Source: Rattus norvegicus (taxonomy: Eukaryota; Chordata; Mammalia; Rodentia; Muridae). From it: a stretch of DNA of 64,000 nucleotides. Shown here in pieces: positions 32,531 through 44,575 of this stretch. The DNA lies in contig NC_086024.1 of assembly GCF_036323735.1 (NCBI RefSeq), positions 72,566,924 through 72,630,923 of the forward strand. The letters are read 5' to 3'. The translations under genes and the position numbers were made by a program. The notes under the pieces were generated by a model. The model saw nothing but the letters and a program-made list of their open reading frames with translations, searched no databases and had not been told where the DNA came from. The number at the start of each line of letters is the position of its first letter. Position 1 is the stretch's first letter.

Positions 32531-34106
32531 GAGAAAACACAGTTAAAAATGGATGTATGTTTAAGTGAATAAAGATCTTTAGTTTGTGGTTATGTTCTTA
32601 TAACATTTGTTTTCCTGCTTCCTCTCTTGTTTGTACATCTACAAATTTACTAGCTTAGTGTTAGAGGTGGATTTCCAATTTCTCAAGTGGATTTTGAAGT
32701 ATAGCCTTCAGAAAGTTTATCAAAACTATGATGTATTTTGTACATTTTCTTTCTACCAAAGTTACCTTTTTAAAAGGTGACATCACTGAGCTATCATGCT
32801 GATTGTTTTAATAAATTATTTTATCCAATTTGTTCTAAGTTGTTATTTCATGCAATTTGTTCACGCCTATCTTTTTTTTTCTGGATTCTGCACCATTTTG
32901 AAGTAGTCTTCCATTACTAAGGATTTAATTTCATGCTGCTCTCAAGGATCTTGAATACAACCCAAAATGTGTGTGAATTCTGGAATGGAAAAATACTAAT
33001 TTGTATAATTCACCAAAGATAACTGTGCTAAATGGTCCTTGCTCAAAAAATACAATGAAAAGATAAGAAATATTCTTTATAAGTAGTATTAATTTACCAT
33101 GCTAGCATTTATTGTTAAGATCATAGAGAATACAGCTTAAATGGACTGGAATTATTGCTGAATTAAAAGAGAAATTGTCTCTATTTTAACAATAGAATTC
33201 TGCCTCAGGAAGGTTGCCATCATCGAAATGTTTCACTTTGTCAAGTATTTCCAAAGCGACCATTCTTATTATTAAGAAGCTTTTGTTGCTTTGACACACT
33301 TTCCTAAATGCATACCAACTGTTTTCTCATGTAATTGAAATCAAAACATTCTGAAAGAAAATATTTCCCTGTAATACAATGTTATACAGTCACAAGAAGT
33401 CTACTGCTCTAAACTTATGACATGGCAGATTTTTCTCTTTTATTTTCAGAAAAGTTTTTTTGCCCTTGTCTCCTAGTAGCCCATGGTCTGATATACCAAG
33501 ATCTAAGCTGGGATTCACAGGTAATTTGTGAGTACAGAAAGTTGTTAAGGGCAATTTTATACTCCTTCAAATGAGCTTTGACTCGGAAGGAAATTTTAAA
33601 CTGAACCATATTCTTATTTTTATCTACTGTTTCTTTTCATCCCAGAGAATGGCTTTTGTTAGTCAAACTTCCATATAATCTGTCTCTCAATGGTCCAGCA
33701 AAATGTCACTATTTTTCTGAGGATGCTTTGTACTTGGCAAGGAGTGAGTCACTTCTAATTTTATGCATTGTCTAAATAAGTATTCCACAACTGTTCTACC
33801 AACAGCAGTATCATAAGTTACAATTTTTGTGTCTTTACATGATTAAATTCTATTCAATCCTATTGAATTTTTACTTGCCTTTAAACTATCTGTCTATGAG
33901 GTATATTAGAAGGACAGATATTTTTACAAGTTTACATTATGACTTGGTTTCCAACTCCTTTACTTTCACACTTATGGGCTTAACTTCGGTGTCTTTATCA
34001 TAAACCTCGTGTTCCCACTGCTTAGTTCTTTATCAGTCATCCATTTTATAGATGAAAACTAATCACTATAAAATTTACTGACTTTGATGGAATATTTCAC
34101 ATAGGT
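32531..34106. other. AT-rich unrecognised sequence
   Basis: About 1.6 kb without a recognised repeat family or coding signature. The 64-codon minus frame at 33415-33609 has no motif. Confidence 0.5.
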
Positions 34107-34478
34107 TGTAGAGGATTGTATAAGAATGGTTCCCATACTCCATATGTTTGGATTCTTGGTCCCTAGTTAGTGGGACTATTTTGGGAAAGACTAGGCTATG
34201 TGGCCTTACTGCAGAAGGTATAGTATTGAGGGTCAGCTTTGAAGTTTTAAAAGTCATGTTATCCCCAGTGTCTCTGGCACCAACCTGTGGGTCATGATGT
34301 AAGCTCTAAGCTACTGCCCCAATAACATGCCTGTCTGCCTTCTGCCGTGCTTCCCAACATGGTGGTTGTAGAATCATCCTCTGAAATAGTAAGTGACCTC
34401 TCAATTAAATGTTCTTTCTGTGTTAGAATTAGCCTTAGTCACGGCGTCTATTCACAACGATAGAAATGTAACTAAGAT
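34107..34478 (+). mobile_element. LTR-like rodent repeat (same family as 9032-9495)
   Basis: Starts TGTAGAGGATTGTATAAGAATGG, followed by 'ccatatgtttggattcttggtccctagttagtgggactattttgggaaagactagg', 'caattaaatgttctttc' and 'cacaacgatagaaatgtaactaag'. Same order as the copy at 9032-9495 but without an expanded CT tract. Confidence 0.65.
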
Positions 34479-34744
34479 GGAGGTCAGAACTCATGACAAA
34501 ATTTGATTTGTAGTATTGATGAATATTAACCATACATTTAAAAATCTGCCACAAATTCATGCTAGCTAATTTAATCTTGAACCACAACATTAAAACTTTC
34601 TTCTTTTTAAAAAGTATTTATTACACTATTCATTTTTGTTTATGAAGACTTTTATTCCCCACTAAATTTTTCTCTATAAACTAATAATTTCAAAGCTTTA
34701 ATATTTTGTTTTTTTCCATTTTACATAAATAATGACTGTTGCTC

Positions 34745-35020
34745 TTATTTTTATTTATTTTTTGATTGTTTTATTTGCATTCCAAATGCTGCCCCCTTCC
34801 CAGTCCTCCTAGAGTTCTTTATCCCATTCTCCTTCCCCTTTGCCTCTGAGAGGGTGCTTCCCTAGTCCCATTCCATTCTCTCACCCACCCACTCACACCC
34901 ATCCCATTGCCCTTCCTGTGTTCCCCTCCCCTGGGCATCAAGTCTCTACAAGATTAGGCAGGCACATTCTCTTCCACTGAGGCCAGAGAAGGCAGTCCTC
35001 CAGTACCTACGTGCACTCTA
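34745..35020 (-). mobile_element. Lx-type L1 3' end fragment
   Basis: T-rich tail (34745-34775), 'tttgcattccaaatgctgcccccttcc' and a pyrimidine-rich tract with 'tgcctctgagagggtgcttccc', 'ggcatcaagtctctacaagattaggcaggcacattctcttccactgaggccag'. This is the reverse complement of an Lx L1 3' terminus. Directly followed by a plus-strand L1 ORF2 piece. Confidence 0.65.
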
Positions 35021-35024
35021 GCCA

Positions 35025-35155
35025 TAAGAACATAAATTGTTCAGCTATACAGGAATTAGTAAAAAGATTCCTCAAAAATTATTAAATACAAGTACTGTAT
35101 GATCCAACTGTACTATTGGTTTATGTCCAAAGGAAATGATATCTGTTAGGGCTCT
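35025..35155 (+). mobile_element. Short old L1 ORF2 fragment
   Basis: The phrase 'aaagattcctcaaaaattattaaatacaagtactgtatgatccaactgtactattggtttatgtccaaaggaaatgatatc' resembles the sense ORF2 'gattcctcaaaaa..taccatatgatccagc..ggtatatatccaaagga' part. Highly diverged. Confidence 0.55.
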
Positions 35156-35176
35156 AGTTTTAGTTCTCAGCAACAC

Positions 35177-35177
<1 letters not shown>

Positions 35178-35229
<52 letters not shown>
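35178..35229. repeat. (CA)n microsatellite
   Basis: 26 nearly uninterrupted CA units. Confidence 0.95.
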
Positions 35230-35232
<3 letters not shown>

Positions 35233-35954
35233 GGTGGGGACTGGGCAGACTGGGAGGAATAGATAAACAATTTAAATCCTTACTAGGTGAAATGGGTTTC
35301 CATGAATTTATAGTTGCATTCTGCAGTAAGTAGGGACATTGCAGTTATTGCAAAAATTAACTGGATTAATTTCTTAAGTCACTTACTATCAGTTAAGAAA
35401 TTAAAAATATTCTCTGCATTTTGACCAGTTGTGTATCTGTGCAATGTCTCTTTTTGCTGAAAAATAATCTTCCTCATTGAGGAGTGAGAGGTACACATTC
35501 CTGTGGATTTAAGGAAAAGTATTTAGATGACAGAAATTATAATGGTTTAGAAATATGGTATGAATAGTAGGCTCTTTCTCAGGTCTATGACCTCCAGAGC
35601 CTGGGTAGTTGGTTAAATTTACAGTACCAGATATGAATTCCTCCAGTTAAGTGAGATTTAATCTAATTAAACAGCTGTTGAATATCCCAAACACGTTAAC
35701 TGATACCATTGCAGCATGGTGGGAATCCTAACAGTCCAGTCATTATGGTTATGGTCTTTGTAGCTATGTAGGGCTGTCAATTGCTCTTCTTTCTTGGCAT
35801 CTTAGATATTTCTTTTCACTTTATGAGAGCTAGTCCTCTGGGAGAAAGCTTTCAGGTGTGTTTTGGCTTGTTTCCTCCAAGTATTGTGTTCAAAGTGTAT
35901 GATCTCTTCAGCAATAGAATATTGTCCAATAATTAATGTATTCACTTTAAACCC
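35230..35954. other. Unrecognised sequence
   Basis: No gene or repeat family recognised. Confidence 0.45.
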
Positions 35955-36200
35955 TAATATCAGCCTCTCTCTCCTTCCAGTTCCTCCTCACACAGTTCCC
36001 CCATTTCCCCTCCCCTTCTCCTCTGAGAAGGGGGAGGAGCGCCTGTGTATCACCCCATCCTGGAATATCAAGTCACTGTAGACACATTCTCTCCTACTGA
36101 GGCAAGAAAAGGCAGCCCAGTTAGGGAAATGGGATCTACAAGCAGGCAACAGACTTAGGAGCAACCCATGCTCCAGTCAGCAATAGGAAATTAGCCCAGC
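35955..36200 (-). mobile_element. Lx-type L1 3' UTR fragment
   Basis: 'cccctccccttctcctctgagaagggggaggagcgcctgtgtatcaccccatcctgg', 'tctcctactgaggcaagaaaaggcagcccagttaggg' and 'caggcaacagacttaggagcaacccatgctcc' follow the reverse complement of the Lx 3' UTR, as at 34745-35020, but without the tail. Confidence 0.6.
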
Positions 36201-36483
36201 TTCATCTAATAAATGTGAAATTCAACTCCTATAAAAAGGTTCAGGTAAAATCACAGAAGATAGGATACAAAGATTTTAAGAAACAGAGACTAAGGATGCC
36301 TGATGACAGATTTTCTCCCCTAGACTTGAAGGGAAAATGAACATTTAAAGTCCCATGAACTCTTAACAATGTGGTTGCTGAACAGACCAGCATAACTGCA
36401 TTAATACCAGTCGATCATTACAATTAAGATGGGAAATCCCATGTGATCTCGATTCTATTCACAGAGCTACAGGTGGTTAGTGC
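36201..36483. other. Probable old retroelement remnant, family not identified
   Basis: The phrase 'gatgggaaatcccatgtgatctcgattctattcacagagctacagg' (36429) recalls text I associate with rodent interspersed repeats, but I cannot name the family or strand. Confidence 0.3.
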
Positions 36484-36532
36484 ACGCGTGTGTGTATGGT
36501 GTATGTGCACGTGTGCGCACGGGCACACACAG

Positions 36533-36611
<79 letters not shown>
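36484..36611. repeat. Compound GT/GC, CA and GA microsatellite
   Basis: A GT/GC-rich alternating part (36484-36523) passes to (CA)n at 36524-36560 and then to about 25 perfect GA units at 36561-36611. It produces six open frames of low complexity, none of them genes. Confidence 0.95.
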
Positions 36612-36613
<2 letters not shown>

Positions 36614-37077
36614 TTTCCTGCAGGAATGAACTTCCACATGGGTGTTTTTTTTCAAGTACATGGTTTATTATGCAAACATTACAGATGTGGGACAACTCAC
36701 AGAAAAGATATATAACAATAAGAAATGTAGCTGAATATGACATCACCAATACTTGAAGGTAGGGCCCATTCAAGTGTGCCCTTTTACTGGAGTACATGGC
36801 TCATGTATTCAGGTGTTTTGGAGGCCAGCATCTATTGAGGTGCTTGGAACCTGGGTTTTTGTATAGCTTCTGAGCCTCATTGTCTTCTAAACCCATTTAG
36901 CCCCTGCATATGACTAATACAGGCTGCCTGTTCCCAGGGCTTTTCTGGGTACACACAGGTGCTTTAATCCCAAATGGTCACCTTGGACAGACATACATAT
37001 GAACAAAGCTATGTGGATTCAGTTACATATATGTTATATATAAATGTGTGCAAATGTTTCTCACGTATGTATGTTGT
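36612..37077. other. Unrecognised sequence
   Basis: Nothing recognised. Confidence 0.45.
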
Positions 37078-37130
37078 ATTAATCAGAGTTCTGTAGAATA
37101 ACAGAATTTATAGAATAAATATCCTCTCTG

Positions 37131-37162
<32 letters not shown>

Positions 37163-37669
37163 CCTCTCTCTCTCTGTGTGTGTGGGTGTGTGTGTGTTTG
37201 TGTATGTGTGTGTGTTTATGTATTGTGTTTTGTTAAATTGCTTTGCAAACTGTGATCCAGTCAACCAAATAGTGGCTGGTTATGAACAGAAACTCCAGAA
37301 ATCCAATAGTTGCACAGTCCACAAAGCCAGATGTCTCAGCTGGTGCTTAGTATACTCTGTAATTCTGAAGAAATAGTCTCTGATACCAGTGAAGAGATGG
37401 ACTTGGTAGAAGGCAGCAAGGCAAGAGTTAGAAGGCAGATAGCAAAATCTTCCTTCTTCCATGTCCTTACATAGGATTCCAGTAGCAGGATTGGCCTAGA
37501 TTAGATCTGGATTAAAGGCGTGTCTTCCTACCTCAACGATCTGGGTTAGAACTACTTCTAGCTCTAATCTTCATACTTCACATTAAGCTGTAATCTCTCA
37601 CAGGCATGACCTCCATTTTTGGGTCTTAGTTAATTCCATATGTAGTCCAGTTGACAACCAAGAATAGCT
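37078..37669 (+). mobile_element. RMER1-like rodent repeat
   Basis: Begins 'attaatcagagttctgtagaataacagaatttatag', has an internal microsatellite, then 'aaatccaatagttgcacagtccacaaagccagatgtctcagctggtgcttagtatac', 'agtgaagagatggacttg', 'ttccttcttccatgtccttac', 'ctggattaaaggcgtgtcttcctacctc' and ends 'gtccagttgacaaccaagaatagc'. I recognise this as a full-length copy of a common rodent element with a SINE-like insert; RMER1 is my recollection of the name. Confidence 0.6.
37122..37212. repeat. (TCTCTG)n/(TG)n microsatellite
   Basis: TCTG/CT run followed by a TG run inside the RMER1-like element. Confidence 0.9.
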
Positions 37670-38235
37670 AACTCATTTGTGTATACATGTAATATAAGTA
37701 ATATATAGAAAAAGAAGAGATCATAAAATTGGAAAAGGGAAAGGAGGAGTTAATGAGAATAGCAATGAGAATTATGTAGAGGAAGTATCCAAGTATGAAA
37801 TTAAAAGTAAAACCATTAAAAAGAGTTAAAGGGCACATGTAGAATAAAAGGAAGTTGCTATAAATAGAGGATTACCATCTACTGTTTAAACTGCCTGCTT
37901 TGGGAAAATGGATTAGTTAATGTATCTATATGTTATTTTGCTAAATTTCAACTAAAATAAATTATCAAACCAGAAAAGCCTTAGCTGTGTAATTGTTATA
38001 AGAAGTCATTCGTTTTGCAATTACATTATTTTTAAGCACTTGACTACTTTTTACAATAATACTTGTGACAAAATATTTTATTTTTATGATAATCTTTTAA
38101 TATGTGTGTATATATAAGTTATAAAAGCTAGCAATATAATTTATTTAGTTAATCAACACAGTGCTGTGTAAAATGATGTCATAGTAATGATGTTTTAGGA
38201 GCTTTTATTTGTAAATTGTTTCCTTATATGACTTT
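37670..38235. other. AT-rich unrecognised sequence
   Basis: Nothing recognised. Confidence 0.45.
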
Positions 38236-38345
38236 TTGAGATTGTATCCTACTGCATTGCTCTTAGAACTCACTTTGTAAAACAGGCTAAACTCAAAAGT
38301 TCTGCCTGCCTCTGCCTCCTGGGTTCAATTAAAGGTGTAAATGAC
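38236..38345 (-). mobile_element. B1-related SINE remnant
   Basis: 'gctcttagaactcactttgtaaaacaggctaaactcaaaagttctgcctgcctctgcctcctgggttcaattaaaggtgtaaatgacca' matches the reverse complement of B1 from 'ggaactcactctgtagaccaggctg' to 'attaaaggcgtgcgccacc'. Confidence 0.75.
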
Positions 38346-39169
38346 CATAATAATATCTTTGCTTTGTTTTGGGGGCTAGTATACAAATTTACAGGCTTTG
38401 TTATGTTTTTGTTTTATGCACATAGCCTACTTCTTTCTCCTTATTCTTCTCTGCTGGAGCCCTCTCCCAAACCCACAGGATACTTTTCCTGCCCCCTTTC
38501 CTCTCCCAGATAGTATTCCTTCCTGATTTCATTACCTATGAATTATATTAGACCCTTACTTCCCTATTTTCCTATTTTAAGATTTTTTTCTTCCTCTGTC
38601 ATGATTATTATTCACACACACACACATCATACACATAAACACAGGAAAATATATTTGAATATATATTATACATATGAAAAATCATGTGGCATATGTAATT
38701 CTGAATCTGAAAGTATGTAAGAGTTCCAATGTACTTCCTATATTGGTGGCATGAGACTTGCTGGATTGAAGGAGTTGTAGAGAAGTTTAGGTTTAGAATT
38801 GTGAGAGCCAGGAGAGGCCATTAGTCAAGGCACAACAACAGTAGCAGTAGAAACTCCTGCTTATTGTAGATGTCAGGGTCAGAGAATGCCCACTAAAGAC
38901 AATGACAGAGATGAAGGGGAGATGAGTTGAGCCTATCAGTCAACCTCTGTGTGCTAAGGAGGGAAAGGCTAGAGAAATGGAACTGCCCCAGTCCTAGGAA
39001 GCTCAGAATATTTTGAAAGAACTTCAAATCTTACGCCATTGGAATGTGTTTTTGCTATAATATGTTTCCAAACTGTGCAATGGTTCTCTCCTTGATGGTA
39101 AGTCCAGAGCTTAATGTTCAGTCTATTAGAGCCCACAGTTAGTTGTTTAAACTTTTAAGGAGAATGAAC
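38346..39169. other. Unrecognised sequence with short CA run
   Basis: A pyrimidine-rich part (38420-38600) may be another L1 3' UTR remnant, and there is a short (AC)n run near 38613. No gene is recognised. Confidence 0.4.
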
Positions 39170-40571
39170 CCTATTAAAAATGGGGTACAGAGCTAAACAA
39201 AGAATTCTCAGCTGAGGAATACGGAATGACTGAGAAGCACCTAAAGAAATGTTCAACATCCTTAGTCATCAGGGAAATGCAAATCAAAACAACCCTAAGA
39301 TTAGACCTCACACCAGTCAGAATGGCTAAGATCAAAAACTCAGGTGACAGCAGATGCTGGCAAGGATGCGGAGAAAGAGGAACACTCCTCCATTGTTGGT
39401 GGGATTGAAGACTGGTAAAACCATTCTGGAAATCAGTCTGGAGGTTCCTCAGAAAATTGGACATTGAACTGCCTGAGGATCCAGCTATACCTCTCTTGGG
39501 CATATACCCAAAAGATGCCTCAACATATAAAAGAGACACGTGCTCCACTATGTTCATAGCAGCCTTATTTATAATAGCCAGAAGCTGGAAAGAACCCAGA
39601 TGCCCTTCAACAGAATGATACAGAATGGATACATAAAAGGTGGTACATTTACACAATAGTACTACTCACCTATCAAAAACAATGACTTCACGAAATTCAT
39701 AGGCAAATGCAGGGAACTGGAAAATATCATCCTGAGTGAAGTAACCCAATCACAGAAAAAAAAAAACACAAAAAACAAACAAACAGAAAACAACAACAAC
39801 AACAACAACAAAACAAAAAAAGACCCACACATGGTATGCACTCACTGATAAATGGATATTAGTGCAAAAGCTCAAATTACCCAAGATACAATCTATAGGC
39901 AACATGAACCTCAAGAAGAGGGACGACCAAAGTGCAGATACTCACTCCTTTTTAAAAGGGGGAACAAAAATATTCATATGAATAGATATGAGGACAAAGT
40001 TTTGAGCAGAGACTGAAGGAGTGGCCATTCAGTATATATATACCAAAGCTAGACAATATTGATAAAGCCAAGAATTGCATGCTGACAAGAGCCTGATATA
40101 GCTGTCTACTGAAAGCCTCAGCCAGAGCATGACAAATACAGAGGAGAATGGTAGCAGCAAACTATTGAACTCAGAACAGTGTCCCCATTGGAGGAATTAG
40201 AGAAAGGATTGAAGTAGCTGAAGGGTCTTGCAACCCCATAAGAACAACAGTGCCAACCAACCAGAGATACCAAGGGCTAAACCACTACCCAAAGACTGTA
40301 CATGGCCAGACCCATGGATCCAGCTGCATATGTAGCAGAGGATGGCCTCTTTGGGCACCAATCGAAGAAGAAGCACTTGGTTCTGCCACGGCTGGAACCC
40401 CTCAGTGAAGGGGAATGTCAGGGAGGGAAGGCAGGAAGGGGGACTGTTGGGGAGAGGAATAACCTTATAGAAGAAGGGGAAGGGGATGGGATAGGGGGCT
40501 TATGGATGGGAAGTTGGGAAAGGGAATAACATTTGAAATGTAAATAAAACATTTCCAACAATAAAAAAATA
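39170..40571 (+). mobile_element. 5'-truncated L1, 3' end complete
   Basis: Sense ORF2 C-terminal part from 'attaaaaatggggtacagagctaaacaaagaattctca' (39172). The zinc-knuckle codons CWQGCGERGTLLHCWW are at 39352-39405, followed by an in-frame stop, and the C-terminal YTMEYYSAIKN-like part near 39650 is degraded. An A-rich run with a CAA array (39755-39830) interrupts the usual 'acacatggtatgcactcact' part. The complete 3' UTR follows (40000-40540) with 'aacatttgaaatgtaaataaaacatttccaacaataaaaaaa' at the end. It lies tail to tail with the minus-strand L1 starting 35 bases further on. A possible imperfect TSD (gaatgaa at 39162 and 40576) is weak. Confidence 0.88.
39755..39830. repeat. A-rich/(CAA)n expansion inside L1
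   Basis: A-rich stretch with seven CAA/ACA units inserted where other L1 copies have only a few A residues. Confidence 0.85.
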
Positions 40572-40590
40572 AGACGAATGAATCTTTAAA

Positions 40591-40605
40591 GAGAACTTAA
40601 CTTTT
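40591..40605. repeat. Target-site duplication of L1 copy B, left copy
   Basis: GAGAACTTAACTTTT is repeated perfectly at 45099-45113. Confidence 0.95.
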
Positions 40606-41340
40606 TTATTTATTTATTTTTTTACTTTTTTTTGTTAACTTGAGTATTTCTAATGTACATTTCGAGTGTTATTCCCTTTCCCGGTTACCGGGCAAACATC
40701 CCCCTCCCCCCTCCCCTTCCTTATGGATGTTCCCCTCCGAACCCTCCGCCCATTGCCGCCCTACCCCCAACAGTCTAGTTCACTGGTGGTTCAGTCTTAG
40801 CAGGACCCATGGCTTCCCCTTCCACTGGTGCTCTTACTAGGATATTCATTGCTACCTATGAGGTCAGAGTCCAAGGTCAGTCCATGTATAGTCTTTAGGT
40901 AGTGGCTTAGTCCCTGGAAGCTCTGGTTGCTTGGCATTGTTGTACATATGGGGTCTCGAGCCCCTTCAAGCTCTTCCAGTTCTTTCTCTGATTCCTTCAA
41001 CGGGGGTCCTATTCTCAGTTCAGTGATTGGCTGCTGGCATTTACCTCTGTATTTGCTGTATTCTGGCTATGTCTCTCACGAGCGATCTACATCCCGCTCC
41101 TGTCGGCCTGCACTTCTTTGCTTCATCCATCTTGTCTAATTGGGTGGCTGTATATGTATGGGCCACATGTGGGGCAGTCTCTGAAGGTGTTCCTTCAGTC
41201 TCTGTTTTAATCTTTGCCTCTCTATTCCCTGCCAAGGGTATTCTTGTTCCCCTTTTAAAGAAGGAGTGAAGCATTCACATTTTGATCATCTGTCTTGAGT
41301 TTCATCTGTTCTAGGCATCTAGGGTAATTCAAGCATTTGG
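40606..41340 (-). other. L1 copy B 3' UTR and poly(A) tail
   Basis: T-rich tail 40606-40640, then 'aatgtacatttcgagtgttattccc', pyrimidine-rich tract (40695-40765) and the same order as copy A. Plus-strand frames here are antisense to the UTR. Confidence 0.85.
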
Positions 41341-43374
41341 GCTAATAACCACTTATCAATGAGTGCATACCATGTGTGTCTTTCTGTGATTGGGTTAGCT
41401 CACTCAGGATATTTTCCAGTTCCAACCATTTGCCTACGAATTTCATGAAGTCATTGTTTTTGATAGCTGAGTAATATTCCATTGTGTAGATTTACCACAT
41501 TTTCTGTATCCATTCCTATGTTGAAGGCCATCTGGGTTCTTTACAGCTTCTGGCTATTATAAATAAGGCTGCTATGAACATAGTGGAGCACGTGTCTTTT
41601 TTATATGTTGGGGCATCTTTTGGGTATATGCCCAAGAGAGGTATATCTGGATCCTCAAGCAGTTCAATGTCCAATTTTCTGAGGAACCTCCAGACTGATT
41701 TCCAGAATGGTTGTACCAGTCTGGTTTGCCAGAATTTTATTGAGTATTTTTGCGCCGATATTCATAAGGGAAATTGGTCTGAAGTTCTCTTTCTTTGTTG
41801 GGTCTTTGTGTGGTTTAGGTATAAGAGTAATTGTGGCTTCATAGAAGGAATTCGGTAGTGCTCCATCTGTTTCAATTTTGTGGAATAGTTTGGATAATAT
41901 TGGTACGAAGTCTTCTATGAAGGTCTGATAGAATTCTGCACTAAATCCGTCTGGACCTGGGCTCTTTTTGGTTGGGAGACCTTTAATGACTGCTTCTATT
42001 TCCTTAGGAGTTATGGGGTTGTTTAACTGGTTTATCTGTTCCTGATTTAACTTCGATACCTGGTATCTGTCTAGGAAATTGTCCACTTCCTGCACATTTT
42101 CAAGTTTTGTTGAATATAGGCTTTTATAGTAAGGTCTGATGATTTTTTGAATTTCCTCTGAATCTGTAGTTATGTCTCCCTTTTCATTTCTGATTTTGTT
42201 AATTTGGATACACTCTCTGTGTCCTCTTGTTAGTCTGGCTAAGGGTTTATCTATCTTGTTGATTTTCTCAAAGAACCAACCTTTGGTTCTGTTGATTCTT
42301 TCTATGGTCCTTTTTGTTTCTACTTCGTTGATTTCAGCTCTGAGTTTGATTATTTCCTGCCTTCTACTCCTCCTGGGTGTATTTGCTTCCTTATCTTCTA
42401 GAGCTTTTAGGTGTGCTGTCAAGCTGCTGACATATGCTCTTTCCTGTTTCTTTCTGCAGGCACTCAGCGCTATGAGTTTTCCTCTTAGCACAGCTTTCAT
42501 TGTGTCCCATAAGTTTGGGTATGTTGTACCTTCATTTTCATTAAATTCTAAAAAGTCTTTAATTTCTTTCTTTATTTCTTCCTTGACCAGGTTATCATTG
42601 AGTAGAGCATTGTTCAATTTCGACGTATATGTGGGCATTCTTCCCTTATTGTTATTGAAGACCAGTTTTAGGCCGTGGTGGTCTGATAGCACGCATGGGA
42701 TTATTTCTATCTTTCTGTACCTGTTGAGGCCCGTTTTTTTGACCAATTATATGTTCAATTTTGGAGAAAGTACCATGAGGAGCTGAGAAGAAGGTATATC
42801 CTTTTGCTTTAGGATAGAATGTTCTATAAATATCTGTTAAGTCCATTTGGCTCATGACTTCTCTTAGTCTGTCTACGTCTCTGTTTAATTTCTGTTTCCA
42901 TGATCTGTCCATTGATGAGAGTGGGGTGTTGAAATCTCCTACTATTATTGTATGAGGTGCAATGTGTGTTTTGAGCTTTAGTAAGGTTTCTTTTACGTAT
43001 GTAGGTGCCCTTGTATTTGGGGCATACATATTTAGGATTGAGAGTTCATCTTGGTGGATTTTTCGTTTAATGAATATGAAGTGTCCTTCCTTATCTTTTT
43101 TGATGACTTTTATGTGAAAATTGATTTTATTTGATATTAGAATGGCTACTCCAGCTTGCTTCTTCTGACCATTTGCTTGGAAAGTTGTTTTCCAGCCTTT
43201 CACTCTGAGGTAGTGTCTGTCTTTATCTCTGAGGTGTGTTTCCTGTAGGCAGCAGAATGCAGGGTCCTCGTTGCGTATCCAGTTTGTTATACTATGTCTT
43301 TTTATTGGGGAGTTGAGGCCATTGATGTTGAGAGATATTAAGGAATAGTGATTATTGCTTCCTGTTATATTCAT
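41341..43374 (-). pseudogene. L1 ORF2 pseudogene with 1.8-kb deletion, copy B
   Basis: The endonuclease domain is almost intact. The frame 42652-43428 includes MNITG (ATG at 43372-43374), LNINGLNSP, QETH, VGDFNTPLS and then passes a one-base T insertion near 42737 in a T run. The other frame, 41664-42746 (360 codons), carries SDHHG and the N-terminal RT part up to FRPISLMN and ILNKILAN. It then jumps at about 41721 directly into the region coding for the far C-terminal part. RT motif A, the FADD motif and the zinc knuckle are therefore missing or out of frame, so no active reverse transcriptase is possible. The junction has at most one base of overlap with the two parent ends. Confidence 0.92.
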
Positions 43375-43433
43375 ATTAGGATGTGAGGTTATGTTTGTGT
43401 GCTTTTCTTCTCTTTGTTTTGTTGCCAAGACGA

Positions 43434-44575
43434 TTAGTTTCTTGCTTCTTGTAGGGTGTAGCTTGCCTCCTTATGTTGGGCTTTACCATTTATTATCCTT
43501 TGTAGTGCTGGATTTGTAGAAAGATATTGTGTAAATTTGTTTTTGTCATGGAATATCTTGGTTTCTCCATCTATGTTAATTGAGAGTTTTGCAGGATACA
43601 GTAATCTCGGCTGGCATTTGTGTTCTCTTAGGGTCGGTATGACATCAGTCCAGGGTCTTCTGGCCTTCATAGTTTCTGGCGAAAATTCTGGTCTGATTCT
43701 GATAGGTCTGCCTTTATATGTTACTTGACCTTTTTTCCTTACTGCTTTTAATATTCTTTCTTTATTTTGTGCATTTGGTGTTTTGACTATTATGTGACGG
43801 GAGTTTCTTTTCTGGTCCAATCTATTTGGAGTTCTGTAGGCTTCTTGTATGTTTATGGGTATCTCTTTCTTTAGGTTACGGAAGTTTTCTTCTATGATTT
43901 TGTTGAAGATATTTACTGTTCCTTTGAGCAGGGAATCTTCACTCTCTTCTATACCTATTATCCTTAGGTTTGATCTTCTCATTGAATCCTGGATTTCCTG
44001 TATCTTTTGGACCAGTAGCTTTTTCTGCTTTACATTATCTTTGACAGTTGAATCAATGATTTCTATGGAATCTTCTGCTCCTGAGATTCTCTCTTCCATC
44101 TCTTGTATTCTGTTGGTGAAGCTTGTATCTACAGCTCCTTGTCTCTTCTTTTGGTTTTCTATATCCAGGTTTCTTTCCATGTGTTCTTTCTTGATTGCTT
44201 CTATTTCCATTTTTAATTCCTTCAACTGTTTGATTGTGTTTTCCTGGAATTCTTTCAGGGATTTTTGTGACTCCTCTCTATGGGCTTCTACTTGTTTATT
44301 TATTTATTTTCCTGGAATTCTTTCAGGGATTTTTGAGATTCCTCTCTGTAGGCTTCTACTTGTTTATTAATGTTTTCCTGTGTTTCTCTAAGGGAGTTCC
44401 TCACGTCTTTCTTGAAGTCCTCCAGCATCATGATCAAATATGATTTTGAAACTAGATCTTGCTTTTCTGGTGTGTTTGGATATTCCATGTTTGTTTTGAT
44501 GGGAGAATTGGGCTCCGATAATGCCATGTACTCTTGGTTTCTGTTGCTTGGGTTCCTGCGCTTGCCTCTCGCCAT
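43434..44575 (-). pseudogene. L1 ORF1 pseudogene with single 4-base frameshift, copy B
   Basis: Start ATG at 44573-44575 (MARGKRRNPSNRNQEY). The first frame (44300-44575) covers the N-terminus and first coiled-coil unit and ends because an extra TTTA-type repeat at 44297-44310 shifts the phase. The rest (43434-44225, 263 codons) is open through the RRM and CTD to the natural-looking stop (..YTLQEARN). It contains HIIVKTPNAQNKERILKAVR and RIRPEFSPETMKARRPW. Apart from the repeat-slippage break this is the best ORF1 in the window. Confidence 0.92.

Noticed and set aside
39162..40585. TSD for the plus-strand L1 (gaatgaa on both sides)
   Set aside because: Only about 7 bases match cleanly and the flanks are AT-rich, so it could be chance.
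41700..41740. Internal deletion of L1 copy B explained by canonical splicing
   Set aside because: The removed segment begins with C/G-A rather than GT in the sense direction, judged from copy A, so a GT-AG intron is not supported.
42172..42786. Plus-strand 204-codon open frame, and similar ones at 27494-27952 and 43849-44370
   Set aside because: They are exact antisense shadows of L1 ORF2 and ORF1 coding parts; the hydrophobic composition comes from the complement of Lys/Glu-rich L1 codons.
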